Assembly (NCBI GenBank): GCA_036278715.1
Contig: DASUKN010000033.1
Span: 21,373-85,372, forward strand
DNA: 64,000 nt
Source: Udaeobacter sp025935755
GTDB lineage: Bacteria > Verrucomicrobiota > Verrucomicrobiia > Chthoniobacterales > UBA10450
Direction: 5' to 3'
Position 1 is the stretch's first letter. Each line of letters starts with the position of its first letter. A program made the position numbers and the translations under genes. The notes under the pieces were generated by a model, which was not told the origin of the DNA, ran no database searches, and worked only from the letters and a program-made list of their open reading frames with translations. Below are positions 17,205-26,818 of the stretch, in pieces.

Positions 17205-18265
17205 ATCTGCAAAGACTGATCGCCGGAACCGGCAATCTCGATCTTCGCGAGATGACAACGCGCATTACGCGCGGCGAAAATCTTACACGGACCGAAGCGG
17301 CGCATTTTCTCGAAGCGTTGCTTGATCCGGCTGCGAGCGATTCTCAGATCGCAGCCGCGCTCATTGCGCTGGCGGCTAAAGGTGAAACCGTCGAGGAACT
17401 TGCCGGTATGGCTGAATCGATGCGGCAATGCGCGATTCCTCTGCATTCGCACCACCGGTGTTTCATCGACACCGCAGGAACAGGGTCAAGTACGTCCAAA
17501 CGCTTCAATGTTTCAACAGCGGCGGCGTTTGTCATCGCCGGCGCCGGTTTGCCCGTGGCGAAGCATGGGGCGCGTGCTGTCTCGTCGAAATCCGGAAGCG
17601 CCGACGTCCTCGAGGCACTCGGCGTCAATACAGTCGCCTCCCCTGAAACAACGGAGCGCTGCCTCAACGAGCAGGGAATCTGTTTTATTTTTGCGCCGCA
17701 GTTCCACCGGGCGACAGCTCGTGTGGCACAAGTGCGCCGCCAGCTTGGCGTGCATACCATATTTAATTTGCTCGGTCCCCTAACGAATCCGGCGCGTGCG
17801 CCTTTTCAACTTTTAGGCGTCTGGGACCACTCGCTCGTTGAGCGGGTTGCATCCGCGCTCGTGCTTCTCGATGTCGAACAAGCGTGGGTTGTCCAAGGTG
17901 CCGATGGCCTGGATGAACTGACGGTCGCAGGCGAAAGCTTTGTGGCAGCGTGCTCGGCGCGCACGGGCGTAAAAACGTTCACGATCACCCCTGAAGACTT
18001 TGGACTACAGCGCCGCTCGGTTAATCAGGAGATCGGCGGCCCGAGGGAAAACGCACGAATGATCCGCGCAATTTTCGATGGCGAAAAAAGCGGGGATCTT
18101 GCCGTGGCGCGCGACCTGGTTCTGCTGAATGCGGCTGCTGCGCTGTATCTCGCGGGAAGCGCAAACGATTTTCAAAGCGCGGCCGCAATGGCGCGTGAAA
18201 GCATCGAGAATGGGCAGGCGGCATCGAAGCTGGAGGTACTAATTCGCGAGACCAATGGGAGCTGA
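17201..18265 (+). CDS. trpD: anthranilate phosphoribosyltransferase
   Basis: A 354-aa enzyme that attaches phosphoribose from PRPP to anthranilate. It has the glycine-rich PRPP loop DTAGTGSSTSKRFNVSTAAA, AKHGARAVSSKSGSADVLEA, and the LGPLTNPARAP block. The family usually reads GTGGD here; this one has GTGSS, a mild variant. The start overlaps the trpE stop by 4 nt; trpC begins 3 nt after its stop. Confidence 0.96.
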   Translation: MNLQRLIAGTGNLDLREMTTRITRGENLTRTEAAHFLEALLDPAASDSQIAAALIALAAKGETVEELAGMAESMRQCAIPLHSHHRCFIDTAGTGSSTSKRFNVSTAAAFVIAGAGLPVAKHGARAVSSKSGSADVLEALGVNTVASPETTERCLNEQGICFIFAPQFHRATARVAQVRRQLGVHTIFNLLGPLTNPARAPFQLLGVWDHSLVERVASALVLLDVEQAWVVQGADGLDELTVAGESFVAACSARTGVKTFTITPEDFGLQRRSVNQEIGGPRENARMIRAIFDGEKSGDLAVARDLVLLNAAAALYLAGSANDFQSAAAMARESIENGQAASKLEVLIRETNGS

Positions 18266-18267
18266 TA

Positions 18268-19116
18268 ATGACCGGTATTCTCTGTGAGATTCTGAATCGA
18301 AAACGCGACGTCGTCGCACGACTTCGAACCGATCCGGCCATGCACGCTGTTCGGGACCGCGCTTTAGCGATCCGGATAAATGCGCCGCCGCATCGATTAT
18401 TGCAAGCGCTCCAGCCGAATTCAAAAGGAATCAACATCATCGCGGAATTCAAACGCCGTTCGCCTTCCGCTGGAACGATCCGCAATGATCTGACCGCGAC
18501 TGGCGTTGCCAAGTGTTACGAACGTGGGGGCGCTTGTGCCGTATCCGTCCTCACCGACGAACAGTACTTTGGCGGTTCGATTCTCGATCTCGCGGCGATT
18601 CGCGCGGTTACCAACCTCCCCCTTTTGCGCAAAGATTTCATCGTTGATGAAATCCAGATCTACGAAGCGGCTGCTGCCGGTGCGGATGCTGTGTTGTTGA
18701 TCGTAGCAGCGCTCGATGACGCGGCGCTGGCGAAACTGCGCGCAATCGCCGAGGACGAACTTGGTCTCGACGCGGTTGTCGAAGCGCACACATCCGAAGA
18801 GCTGCGTCGCGCGGTGGGTGCGGGCGCGACAATTATCGGCGTGAATAATCGCGATCTCCGGACGTTTCGAACCTCGGTGGCGACAAGCGAACGGCTGATC
18901 GCCGAAGCTCCTCGAGATCGGATCATGATTTCCGAGAGTGGATTGCACGACCCCGAATCGCTGCGCCATCTCCGAGAGCTTGGATTCCGCGGTTTCCTCA
19001 TCGGAGAAGCGCTCATGCGCGCGCCAGATCCGGAGAAAGCCCTTCGAGATTTCATTGCCGGTGCGAAAAATGAACCAGCGGTGGTGGCGTCTGACACAGA
19101 CGCCCTACAGTTCTGA
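18268..19116 (+). CDS. trpC: indole-3-glycerol-phosphate synthase
   Basis: A 282-aa barrel enzyme that closes the indole ring from CdRP. Marks are NIIAEFKRRSPSAG (catalytic Lys and Glu), LTDEQYFGGS, LLRKDFIVDEIQIYEA, IIGVNNRDLRTF and ISESGL. The last 18 or so residues are a nonconserved tail. The TGA stop shares its last base with the trpF ATG (TGATG), indicating coupled translation. Confidence 0.96.
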   Translation: MTGILCEILNRKRDVVARLRTDPAMHAVRDRALAIRINAPPHRLLQALQPNSKGINIIAEFKRRSPSAGTIRNDLTATGVAKCYERGGACAVSVLTDEQYFGGSILDLAAIRAVTNLPLLRKDFIVDEIQIYEAAAAGADAVLLIVAALDDAALAKLRAIAEDELGLDAVVEAHTSEELRRAVGAGATIIGVNNRDLRTFRTSVATSERLIAEAPRDRIMISESGLHDPESLRHLRELGFRGFLIGEALMRAPDPEKALRDFIAGAKNEPAVVASDTDALQF

Positions 19117-19799
19117 TGGCCACACCGATCCAAATCAAAATCTGCGGTGTTACGAATGTGACTGATGCTCGGGCGTGCAGCGAACTCGGCGCAGACCTGA
19201 TTGGATTCAACTTTTATCGCAAAAGTCCACGCTATATCGTACCTGCTATCGGTGGGAAAATCATCAATGCGCTTCCACCACAAACTTGTGCTGTGGGTGT
19301 TTTCGTCGATGCGGATCCAGCGGAAGTTCGCAAAGCAGCCAAAATCGCCGGTGTCCGGTGCGTTCAATTGCATGGGCAGATAACGCCTGAAGCATGCAGT
19401 GAACTGGCTCGAGAGTTTCGCGTGATTCGCGCGCTCTCAACCGACACGCAATTCAAGCCGGAACAGATAGAGGAATTTCCAAATTGCGACGTACTCATCG
19501 ATGCCTATCACCCGGAACTCAGGGGCGGCACGGGTCACATATGTGACTGGTCCGCGGCGCGGCGAGCGATGAGTTACACGCGATTCCTGATTCTCTCCGG
19601 CGGGTTGAATGCACAAAATATTGGCGATGCGATTGGGGCTGTGGCGCCGCAGGGGGTCGACGTTTGTAGCGGCATAGAAAGCGCGCCTGGCGTGAAAGAT
19701 CATCGCGCGCTCGAGCAATTCATCAACGCGGTGCGAGCAGCGAAGCGCTCGCTGCGCAGGTCATCGATTCACAATCCGCTCCGCACAATGTCATCCTGA
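19116..19799 (+). CDS. trpF: phosphoribosylanthranilate isomerase
   Basis: A 227-aa barrel enzyme that isomerises PRA to CdRP. It has IKICGVTNVTDARACSELGA with the catalytic Cys, GFNFYRKSPRYI, VGVFVDADP with the catalytic Asp region, VQLHG, and LSGGLNAQNIGDAI. The last 15 or so residues are encoded by the start of a dispersed repeat (from 19790), so the native C-terminus may have been replaced. Confidence 0.95.
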   Translation: MATPIQIKICGVTNVTDARACSELGADLIGFNFYRKSPRYIVPAIGGKIINALPPQTCAVGVFVDADPAEVRKAAKIAGVRCVQLHGQITPEACSELAREFRVIRALSTDTQFKPEQIEEFPNCDVLIDAYHPELRGGTGHICDWSAARRAMSYTRFLILSGGLNAQNIGDAIGAVAPQGVDVCSGIESAPGVKDHRALEQFINAVRAAKRSLRRSSIHNPLRTMSS

Positions 19800-19825
19800 G
19801 CGAAGCGAAGGATCTCGGATCACTT
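19790..19825. repeat. half copy of the palindromic repeat at the trpF 3' end
   Basis: gtcatcctgagcgaagcgaa followed by ggatctcgg matches one arm of the dispersed family. It supplies the trpF stop codon and part of the trpF-trpB gap. Confidence 0.55.
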
Positions 19826-19925
19826 TCTAAATGAAACTCAATGTCATAGCCCAGAGATGTTTAAAGGACCTGGCCTTATGCTTCGCATTTCGTTGCAGCA
19901 CTTCGCTCAACACGACACAGCATTT

Positions 19926-21137
19926 ATGATCACATCGAGCGAACCGGACGAACATGGACATTGGGGCAAGTTCGGTGGCCGCTACATTCCGGAAACACTG
20001 GTCGCGCCGCTGGAGGAACTCACTACTGAATTCATGCGCGCTCGCACGGACGAAAAATTTTCGCGGCAATTCAACGTGCTGCTACGCGATTACGCCGGCC
20101 GGCCAACTCCATTGTTTTACGCGCAGCGGCTGACCGCTCAAGCCGGCGGCGCACAAATTTACCTGAAGCGCGAAGATCTTTTGCACACCGGCGCGCATAA
20201 GATCAACAACGCGATCGGACAGGCACTGCTTGCCCAGCGCATGGGGAAAGCTCGCATCATCGCTGAGACTGGAGCAGGGCAGCATGGCGTCGCCACCGCG
20301 ACGGTGTGCGCGTTGCTGGGATTACGTTGCGTGATCTACATGGGCGCGGAAGATGTGCGCCGGCAAGCACTCAACGTATTCCGCATGCGATTGCTGGGCG
20401 CGAATGTCATCACAGTAAATGCGGGTACACGCACGCTGAAGGACGCGATCAACGAGGCGCTCCGCGATTGGGTAACGAACGTTCATGATACTTACTACCT
20501 GCTGGGCAGTGCGCTTGGGCCGCATCCCTATCCGCTGATGGTTCGCGAATTTCAAAGCGTCATCGGACGCGAGGCGCGCGAACAAATTTTGGCTGCCACG
20601 GGGAAGTTGCCGTGCGCGCTCGTTGCATGCGTCGGCGGCGGTTCGAATGCGATCGGGTTGTTTCATCCATTCATCGCAGATGAAGGCGTTCGATTGATCG
20701 GGGTAGAAGCTGGAGGCTGCGGCGATTCGTTAGGCAAACACGCTGCGAGGTTTCACTCTGGGACACAAAGCGGCGGCGGACGCGTGGGCGTTCTTCAAGG
20801 CACCATGTCCTATGTCCTTCAGGACGCGAACGGTCAGATTGCCACGACGCATTCCATTTCAGCCGGCCTCGATTACTCGGCAATTGGCCCTGAACATGCA
20901 TACCTTCACGATGGCGGCCGAGCTGAATATTTGCAGGCGACCGACGCGGAAGCACTCGAAGGGCTTCGCTTGTGCGCAAAACTGGAAGGCATTATTCCGG
21001 CGCTCGAAACCGCCCATGCCATTGTGCCTGCAATTAAGGTGGCATCGGAACTGTCACCGGAGGACGCGATCATCGTGAATGTCTCCGGACGCGGCGACAA
21101 GGACGTCCAGCTCGTTGCGGACTTGCAACGCACATGA
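19926..21137 (+). CDS. trpB: tryptophan synthase beta chain
   Basis: A 403-aa PLP enzyme that joins indole and serine to make tryptophan. It has GKFGGRYIPETLVAPLEEL, the Schiff-base Lys in HTGAHKINNAIGQ, AETGAGQHGVATATV, GGGSNAIGLFHPF, and the C-terminal VNVSGRGDKD. The frame is open from 19857, but the family starts with a short EPDEHGHWGKFGG segment, so the ATG at 19926 is chosen; no strong Shine-Dalgarno sequence is seen at any candidate. Its end overlaps trpA by 4 nt. Confidence 0.95.
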   Translation: MITSSEPDEHGHWGKFGGRYIPETLVAPLEELTTEFMRARTDEKFSRQFNVLLRDYAGRPTPLFYAQRLTAQAGGAQIYLKREDLLHTGAHKINNAIGQALLAQRMGKARIIAETGAGQHGVATATVCALLGLRCVIYMGAEDVRRQALNVFRMRLLGANVITVNAGTRTLKDAINEALRDWVTNVHDTYYLLGSALGPHPYPLMVREFQSVIGREAREQILAATGKLPCALVACVGGGSNAIGLFHPFIADEGVRLIGVEAGGCGDSLGKHAARFHSGTQSGGGRVGVLQGTMSYVLQDANGQIATTHSISAGLDYSAIGPEHAYLHDGGRAEYLQATDAEALEGLRLCAKLEGIIPALETAHAIVPAIKVASELSPEDAIIVNVSGRGDKDVQLVADLQRT

Positions 21138-21943
21138 GCCGGATTCAAGAGACGTTTCGCAAATTAAAGCGCGCCCGACGCGGTGGGTTCATCCCATTCA
21201 TCACAGTAGGCGATCCCGATCTTGCAACTACTGAGCGCTTGTTGATCGAGCTGGCGAATTCCGGAGCAGACATCATCGAGCTGGGCGTGCCGTTCAGCGA
21301 TCCGGTCGCGGACGGAGAAGTGATTCAGCGTGCGTCTGAACGGGCGCTGCGAAACGGGGTAACCGTGCAGGATGCGCTCAGGTGTGCCAGGAACGTCACG
21401 CGCCGTATCGATGTACCGCTGGTCTTGTTTAGCTACTTCAATCCGCTGCTGCAATTCGGGGAGGAGCGGCTCGCGCTGGCGGCGAGCCGGGCGGGGATCG
21501 ACGCTGTGCTCGTCACAGATTTAATTCCAGAGGAAGCAGGGTCGTGGATACAAAATCTCTGTCGACATCGACTCGACCCTATCTTCCTGGTTGCGCCAAC
21601 AACGTCTGACAAGCGACTCACACAAATCGCGCAGCAAGCGCGCGGATTCATCTACGCCGTTTCCCGCGCTGGCGTAACAGGCGAGCGCGATCGAATGACG
21701 CGCGATGCTGAGATCCTCGTACGGCGTATCCGTTCCCTTAGCGATTTACCGGTGGCAGTTGGATTTGGAATCTCAACGGCAGAGCAGGTGACAGGTGTCT
21801 GGCGTTTTGCAGACGCTGCAGTTATTGGAAGCGCGATAGTGAGGGAAATCGAGAAGCTCAGCCATTCCCCGGATCCGATGAAGTGCGTCGGCGAGTTCGT
21901 GCGATCGCTGATTCCACCGGTCCAATTATCTGCTTTTCAATAA
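21134..21943 (+). CDS. trpA: tryptophan synthase alpha chain
   Basis: A 269-aa barrel enzyme that releases indole from indole-3-glycerol phosphate and channels it to TrpB. It has FIPFITVGDPDLATTERLL, the catalytic Glu in IIELGVPFSDPVADG, and the phosphate loops YAVSRAGVTGER and VAVGFGIST. Start coupled to trpB (ATGA). It is the last operon gene; its 3' end overlaps the tail of the convergent SDR gene by 18 bp. Confidence 0.96.
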   Translation: MSRIQETFRKLKRARRGGFIPFITVGDPDLATTERLLIELANSGADIIELGVPFSDPVADGEVIQRASERALRNGVTVQDALRCARNVTRRIDVPLVLFSYFNPLLQFGEERLALAASRAGIDAVLVTDLIPEEAGSWIQNLCRHRLDPIFLVAPTTSDKRLTQIAQQARGFIYAVSRAGVTGERDRMTRDAEILVRRIRSLSDLPVAVGFGISTAEQVTGVWRFADAAVIGSAIVREIEKLSHSPDPMKCVGEFVRSLIPPVQLSAFQ

Positions 21944-22915
21944 CGCGACGAGCCCTGAAATCCCGGCAACGAGGAGAGCCGCGGCTATCCAACCGCGGTG
22001 TTCGCTGGTCCAGAGTTGCGGACTCCAGTCGTGTGCGCGGGCATCAAATGCACCGTGTGCACCGTGATCCCCGGCAACAGGTTCCCACAAGTTGTTAGGG
22101 CGATTTGGATTCTCCGCGCCATCGTGTTGCTGAGAACGATAGCCGTTGTGCGCCAGATAATGATCCAGTAACCCGGGGGCGATCTTGTTTGCAACGATCG
22201 CTTCGACTGAAGGCATGCCGACGTAAAACTCGCGCCGGGGATTGTGCGCTGCGAAATAAATGGCTTCGGCGGCAACTTCAGGCTGGAAAATGGGCGGCAC
22301 CGGTTGTGCCTTGTGTGGCAGCCGGCTTTTGACCCAGCCAAATTGCGGCGTGTTGAGCGCCGGCATTTGTAACATGGTCACCTTAACGTTGCTCTTGTCG
22401 TGAATTAATTCGCTTCGGAGTGAATCGCAGAATCCCTGGATCGCGTGCTTGGCCGCACAGTACGCCGCCTGTAACGGAATCCCGCGATAGGCCAGAGCGC
22501 TGCCCACTTGCACAATCACGCCCCGGTCGCGCGGTAACATTCTTTTCAACGCAGCAAGCGTGCCGTAAACATATCCGAGGTAAGTCACTTCGGTCACGCG
22601 CCGAAATTCGTCAGCTGTCATTTTCTTAATGGGCGAGAAAACCGACGCCATCGCATTGTTCACCCAGACATCGATCTTGCCGAATTCGGTCTCGACTCTC
22701 TCCGCTGCGGCTTCGACCTGCTCTGCGTTAGCGACATCAGTTGGGATGACCAGCGCTTCACTGCCGTATTTTTGTACTTCCCGCTGCGCAGCTTTCAATC
22801 CGTCAATGCCGCGCGCGAGCAAACCAATTCGCGCGCCGTGTCGGGCGAATTTCCGGACGGTGGCTCGTCCCACTCCGGCCGATGCACCGGTAATTACAAC
22901 CGTTGGTGTGTTCAT
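21926..22915 (-). CDS. short-chain dehydrogenase/reductase with C-terminal membrane anchor
   Basis: 329 aa. The Rossmann motif is TGASAGVGRATV (residues 10-21), the NNA motif is VNNAMASVFSP, and the catalytic Ser and YxxxK are in QVGSALAYRG and YCAAKHAIQGF. This is the SDR subfamily near DltE/YqjQ. Residues about 305-325 (WIAAALLVAGISGLVALL) form a single membrane segment, so the enzyme is probably tethered. Its start overlaps the stop of the upstream FAD/Fe-S oxidase by 4 nt, so the two are co-translated. Confidence 0.88.
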   Translation of the reverse strand: MNTPTVVITGASAGVGRATVRKFARHGARIGLLARGIDGLKAAQREVQKYGSEALVIPTDVANAEQVEAAAERVETEFGKIDVWVNNAMASVFSPIKKMTADEFRRVTEVTYLGYVYGTLAALKRMLPRDRGVIVQVGSALAYRGIPLQAAYCAAKHAIQGFCDSLRSELIHDKSNVKVTMLQMPALNTPQFGWVKSRLPHKAQPVPPIFQPEVAAEAIYFAAHNPRREFYVGMPSVEAIVANKIAPGLLDHYLAHNGYRSQQHDGAENPNRPNNLWEPVAGDHGAHGAFDARAHDWSPQLWTSEHRGWIAAALLVAGISGLVALLKSR

Positions 22916-25900
22916 TTTTCTCTCCTCTCATTGAGAAGCATGGCTCCGGCAGCAACTCCCAATGCCGTGATGGCAACAATGGAGAATACTGTCGCTGCCG
23001 AGGGGATGGGTTCAGGCGGAGCAATATATTTGTGTTCGGGAAAATTCCCCCGCGGCCCCTTGGGACCTTCGTTGATCGCCATTTGCAGAACCTGCGCGAC
23101 GTGCAAAGCCTGACGGTCACTCATCTGCCGAATCTGCTCACGGCAACTGAATCCATCTGCGATGAACAACGTCTCTTTCCCCGCGAGCCGAACGGTAGGA
23201 AGAAGCACGCGCTCACCGCAACCCACAGAAACGTCATAATGTTCCTTCTCAAAACCGAACCCTCCTGCCATGCCGCAGCAACCGGAGTCGATGATGTGGA
23301 AATCCAAACCGAGCCGGTCGAATAATTCGGCGTCACAATCCATTTTCATGACCGCTTTGTGATGACAATGGCCGTGCACGAACGCTTTCCGCGACAGCTG
23401 GTGAATTGCATAATCAGGCGCAAATTTTTTGAAGAATTCGGCGAGTGTGAACGTTTGCTGCGACAAACGAATCGCGTCTTCGTTCTGGGGGAAGAGCTCT
23501 ATCAATTCGTCCCGGAAAACGGCCGTGCAACTTGGCTCGAGTCCGATCATCGGCGTACCTGCTTGGATTTCATCACGCAAGACGTCGAGAATTTGCGACA
23601 ACCAGCGCTTCGCCGTGTCGAGCATCCCATAATCATACAGTGGCCGGCCACAGCAAAGATCGGCTTGCGGGACCAAGACATGGAAGCCGGCGTCTTCGAG
23701 CACTTCCACCGCAGCCCTGGCTGTTTCGGGGTGAAAAAAATTGTTAAACGTGTCGGGCCAAAGAATGACACGCCGGTCATCCCGGGCGGAGTCGAGGGAT
23801 CCGGATGCGCTACGGAAAGTAAACTCGCGCGGTTCGTCGACTCCGCTGCGCTCCGCTCGGAATGACTGCCCTCGGCTAGCCATGCTTACGATTGAATCGG
23901 GGCGAGTGTTTCGAAACCACGTCTTGAAAGTTTGTCGCGCGAAGCTTGGGATTGTTCGTTGCGGTGCGATGCCCATGAACTTCTTCGCCACACCGCTCGT
24001 GATCGGCGCGCGATTGATGAAGTTAACGAGCGTCGGCGAAAGTTGAGCGAGTTGCGCCCACACATGAATCAATCCAAACGCATAAGCGTGTATCGGACGC
24101 GGCCGATGTTTGTAGTAATGCGAGAGAAATTCCGCTTTGTACGTCGCCATGTCGACGTTCATGGGGCAATCCGCTTTGCATCCTTTGCAGGAGAGACAAA
24201 GATCAAGTGCGTCCTTGACGCTTTCATCGCGCCAGCCCTGCTTTTGCAAGGCGCTATTGTTTAGCATTTCCCAAAGCAGACGTGCCCGGCCACGGGTCGA
24301 ATGTTTTTCCTCGCGTGTCACCATGTAGCTGGGACACATCGTGCCGTGTTCGTGTCGACGGCATTTTCCCACGCCCACGCAACGTTCCATGGCGTAGGAA
24401 AAACTTCCCTTGTCCGCAGGATATTTGAAATGCGTCCGCCATTGTGGCGGATTGTAATGTTCACCGTAACGCAGATTTTCGTCCCGCCGATAGGGCCTAA
24501 CGACTTTGCCGGGATTCATTTTCCAGTCCGGATCCCAGATCTCTTTGAATTCCCGGAACGCCTGCACGAGTTCTTCGCCGAACATGATCGGCAGCAGCTC
24601 GCCGCGTGATTGGCCGTCGCCGTGCTCACCTGAAAGGGAGCCGCCATAACGCTTCACCAATTCGGCGGCTTCCTGTGTAAACCGCAGATATTTTTCAACG
24701 CCTTGGTGTGTTTTGAGACCGAAATCAATTCGCGTGTGCACAAGGCCCTGACCGAAATGGCCGTACAGCGTGCACAAGTAATCGAATTTATTCAGCAACG
24801 CGCGGAAATCGCGCAGGTATTTGCCGATGTCGTTAGGGGAAACAGCCGAATCTTCCCAACCTTCCCACGTATCGGGCTCATCCGGCACACGTGCGCTAGC
24901 GCCCAGGCCGGCGTCACGAATTTCCCATACCACCTGCTCTTTGGATGGATCATCCACCAGGTGCATCGTTGGCGGATTCGACTGCTTCTTCAGTTCTTCC
25001 ATCAACTTACGCGCGGGCGCGTCTGCTTCTTCCGTGGTGTTGCCGCCAAACTCAATCAGCAGCCACCCGTTGCCCTTCGGCATGATGTAAAGATCGCGGG
25101 GATGGATGTGTTTCAGCTTCATCGCGTGGACCAGTACGTTGTCGATGCCTTCAAGGCCGATCGGCTTGTATTTGCGTATTTCCGGAATGTGGTCGCCCGC
25201 CTGGTAAATGTCCGGATAACCCAGCACGAGCAGAGTTCGTACGCGTGGATTTGGGATTAGTTCCAAAGTTGCCTCGAGTATGACAACGCAAGTGCTTTCA
25301 GTTCCGACCAGCGCTCTTGCCACGTTAAATCCATTTTCCGGAAGCAGTTCATCCAGGTTGTAACCGGAAACGCGCCGCGGAATTTTTGGAAATCGTTGCC
25401 TTACAAGATCGCCGTACTTATCCCGCAGACTGACAAGTTTTGCGTAGATCTCGGCACGTCTCGTGTGGCCGCGGCCGATCGCCGCCGCATTGGTATCGAC
25501 TGCGTTTGAATATGGAGGCCGATTTGGGCTGGGGTCAGCGACCCCGGCTACAGATGCGCCTGCGACAATCTGCGCGAGCTCTGCGTCGCTGGTTTTACCA
25601 ACACGCAGAATGGTTCCGTCGTACAGCAGCACTTCCAGCTCGCGCACGTTATCGGAAGAACGTGCGCCGCCGCCGTAAAACTCGGCCATGACCGAGTGCA
25701 CTCCGCATGAATTATTGCCCAGCATTCCGCCGATGGCGCAATGACTGTGTGTCGCTGGATCAGGACCGAAGATGAGACCCTGTTTCCTGACCTGCTTTTG
25801 CAATTCGTCGAGCACGATCCCTGGCTCAACACGCACAAGCTTTTCCTTCGCGTCGATCTCGATGACGCGATTCATGTATTTCGTGAAATCCATGATCACG

Positions 25901-26163
25901 GCAGCGTTGCAGCACTGGCCCGCCAGACTGGTGCCGCCGCCGCGAGAAGTGATCGGTGCTCCCAATTTTCGGCATGCAGCAACGGTTCCGATGACGTCAG
26001 CGCGGTCCTGTGGGATCACAACGCCGATTGGAACCTGCCTATAATTTGAGCTGTCAGTGGAATAAAGTGCGCGATCGCCCTCGCTGAAACGAACTTCGCC
26101 CCGAACCGTCCGGCGCAACTCACTTTCGAGCGCATGTACATCGACATTTACCAACCCTTTCAT
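22912..26163 (-). CDS. FAD-linked oxidase fused to Fe-S (CCG-domain) subunit, membrane-anchored
   Basis: A 1083-aa fusion of a GlcD-like flavin dehydrogenase and a GlpC/LutA-like iron-sulfur protein. The FAD-binding domain (about 30-250) has ITSRGGGTSLAGQCC. The FAD-oxidase C domain carries SLSGEHGDGQSRG. The 4Fe-4S region has CVGVGKCRRHEHGTMCP and CLSCKGCKADCP. Two cysteine-rich CCG blocks follow (DLCCGRPLYDYG, SGCCGMAGGFG). A C-terminal hydrophobic segment anchors it. It probably oxidises a 2-hydroxyacid and feeds the quinone pool; the substrate is unknown. Around 40 residues between the Fe-S and CCG parts are encoded by a palindromic repeat (23776-23866). The start at 26163 avoids overlap with the next gene; the frame extends to 26262. 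Confidence 0.9.
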   Translation of the reverse strand: MKGLVNVDVHALESELRRTVRGEVRFSEGDRALYSTDSSNYRQVPIGVVIPQDRADVIGTVAACRKLGAPITSRGGGTSLAGQCCNAAVIMDFTKYMNRVIEIDAKEKLVRVEPGIVLDELQKQVRKQGLIFGPDPATHSHCAIGGMLGNNSCGVHSVMAEFYGGGARSSDNVRELEVLLYDGTILRVGKTSDAELAQIVAGASVAGVADPSPNRPPYSNAVDTNAAAIGRGHTRRAEIYAKLVSLRDKYGDLVRQRFPKIPRRVSGYNLDELLPENGFNVARALVGTESTCVVILEATLELIPNPRVRTLLVLGYPDIYQAGDHIPEIRKYKPIGLEGIDNVLVHAMKLKHIHPRDLYIMPKGNGWLLIEFGGNTTEEADAPARKLMEELKKQSNPPTMHLVDDPSKEQVVWEIRDAGLGASARVPDEPDTWEGWEDSAVSPNDIGKYLRDFRALLNKFDYLCTLYGHFGQGLVHTRIDFGLKTHQGVEKYLRFTQEAAELVKRYGGSLSGEHGDGQSRGELLPIMFGEELVQAFREFKEIWDPDWKMNPGKVVRPYRRDENLRYGEHYNPPQWRTHFKYPADKGSFSYAMERCVGVGKCRRHEHGTMCPSYMVTREEKHSTRGRARLLWEMLNNSALQKQGWRDESVKDALDLCLSCKGCKADCPMNVDMATYKAEFLSHYYKHRPRPIHAYAFGLIHVWAQLAQLSPTLVNFINRAPITSGVAKKFMGIAPQRTIPSFARQTFKTWFRNTRPDSIVSMASRGQSFRAERSGVDEPREFTFRSASGSLDSARDDRRVILWPDTFNNFFHPETARAAVEVLEDAGFHVLVPQADLCCGRPLYDYGMLDTAKRWLSQILDVLRDEIQAGTPMIGLEPSCTAVFRDELIELFPQNEDAIRLSQQTFTLAEFFKKFAPDYAIHQLSRKAFVHGHCHHKAVMKMDCDAELFDRLGLDFHIIDSGCCGMAGGFGFEKEHYDVSVGCGERVLLPTVRLAGKETLFIADGFSCREQIRQMSDRQALHVAQVLQMAINEGPKGPRGNFPEHKYIAPPEPIPSAATVFSIVAITALGVAAGAMLLNERREK
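23776..23866. repeat. palindromic repeat inserted in frame in the oxidase gene
   Basis: 91 bp with ends gtcatcccgggcggagtcga and ctgcgctccgctcggaatgac, the dispersed family. It is translated as SMASRGQSFRAERSG...SGSLDSARDDR, a low-complexity linker just ahead of the conserved RVILWPDTFNNFF. Confidence 0.75.
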
Positions 26164-26185
26164 CCTTTGCTTTAGAGCAGCTTCG

Positions 26186-26818
26186 CTATGTGTTTTCTTT
26201 TGCTGCGAGATATGCGCGGTGCAGGAAATCAGACATTGCGACGCTGGCCAGAATCCCGGCAAAAAATCGCGTCACCTTTGGAGCGTAAAGAAAGCCAAAA
26301 GCAAGCGCCGTCGCCGACCAGGGCGCGGTGCAATACGGACAGGAGACCAGATGGCCGATTCCGCGTTGAATACCGCGGCCGCGAGGTTCCTCTTCCACTT
26401 CTCCAGCACCGGCGCCGCGGATGTAACTCACAAAGGGCGCGCGCAGGATGCTTGTGATCCTATCCTTGGCAATGATCCGGCTCAATTTGTGAGTGGCAAT
26501 CCCGAGCAACGCCAGATCCAGTAAACCGAATCGCCTGCGGAGCTGGCCACGTTGTTTTGCCAGCCCGGTCAGCACGACTACGCTGGTGAGATAAAACCCC
26601 AGCATCGCCGCGTATTCCGTGAGTAATTGTTCGTCGCACTCTTTCTTGTCCGGTGTTTTATCTCCGTATTTTTCTATGGAGAAATCGCTGGCTTGTGGTT
26701 CAGAAGTTGATCGGTTCACATAATTAGATCGCAAGATTCTCCCTCCGTGCGCGTGAGTGTTAAGCGCCTTTGTCATTTTCATGTTCGCTATAGAAGTCGC
26801 GACCGTTGGCGACGACAC
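26186..26818 (-). CDS. DUF1360 membrane-associated protein
   Basis: 210 aa. The DUF1360 core is present: LLGIATHKLSRIIAKDRITS, LRAPFVSYIRGAG, EEEPRGRGIQRGIGHLVSCP and YCTAPW, plus hydrophobic segments at about 68-85, 95-112 and 163-195. The family occurs in spore-formers and many other bacteria without a defined role. Start uncertain: internal ATGs at residues 13 and 15 are possible. It lies just upstream of the oxidase on the same strand (22-bp gap to the chosen start) and could share its mRNA. Confidence 0.8.
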   Translation of the reverse strand: MSSPTVATSIANMKMTKALNTHAHGGRILRSNYVNRSTSEPQASDFSIEKYGDKTPDKKECDEQLLTEYAAMLGFYLTSVVVLTGLAKQRGQLRRRFGLLDLALLGIATHKLSRIIAKDRITSILRAPFVSYIRGAGAGEVEEEPRGRGIQRGIGHLVSCPYCTAPWSATALAFGFLYAPKVTRFFAGILASVAMSDFLHRAYLAAKENT

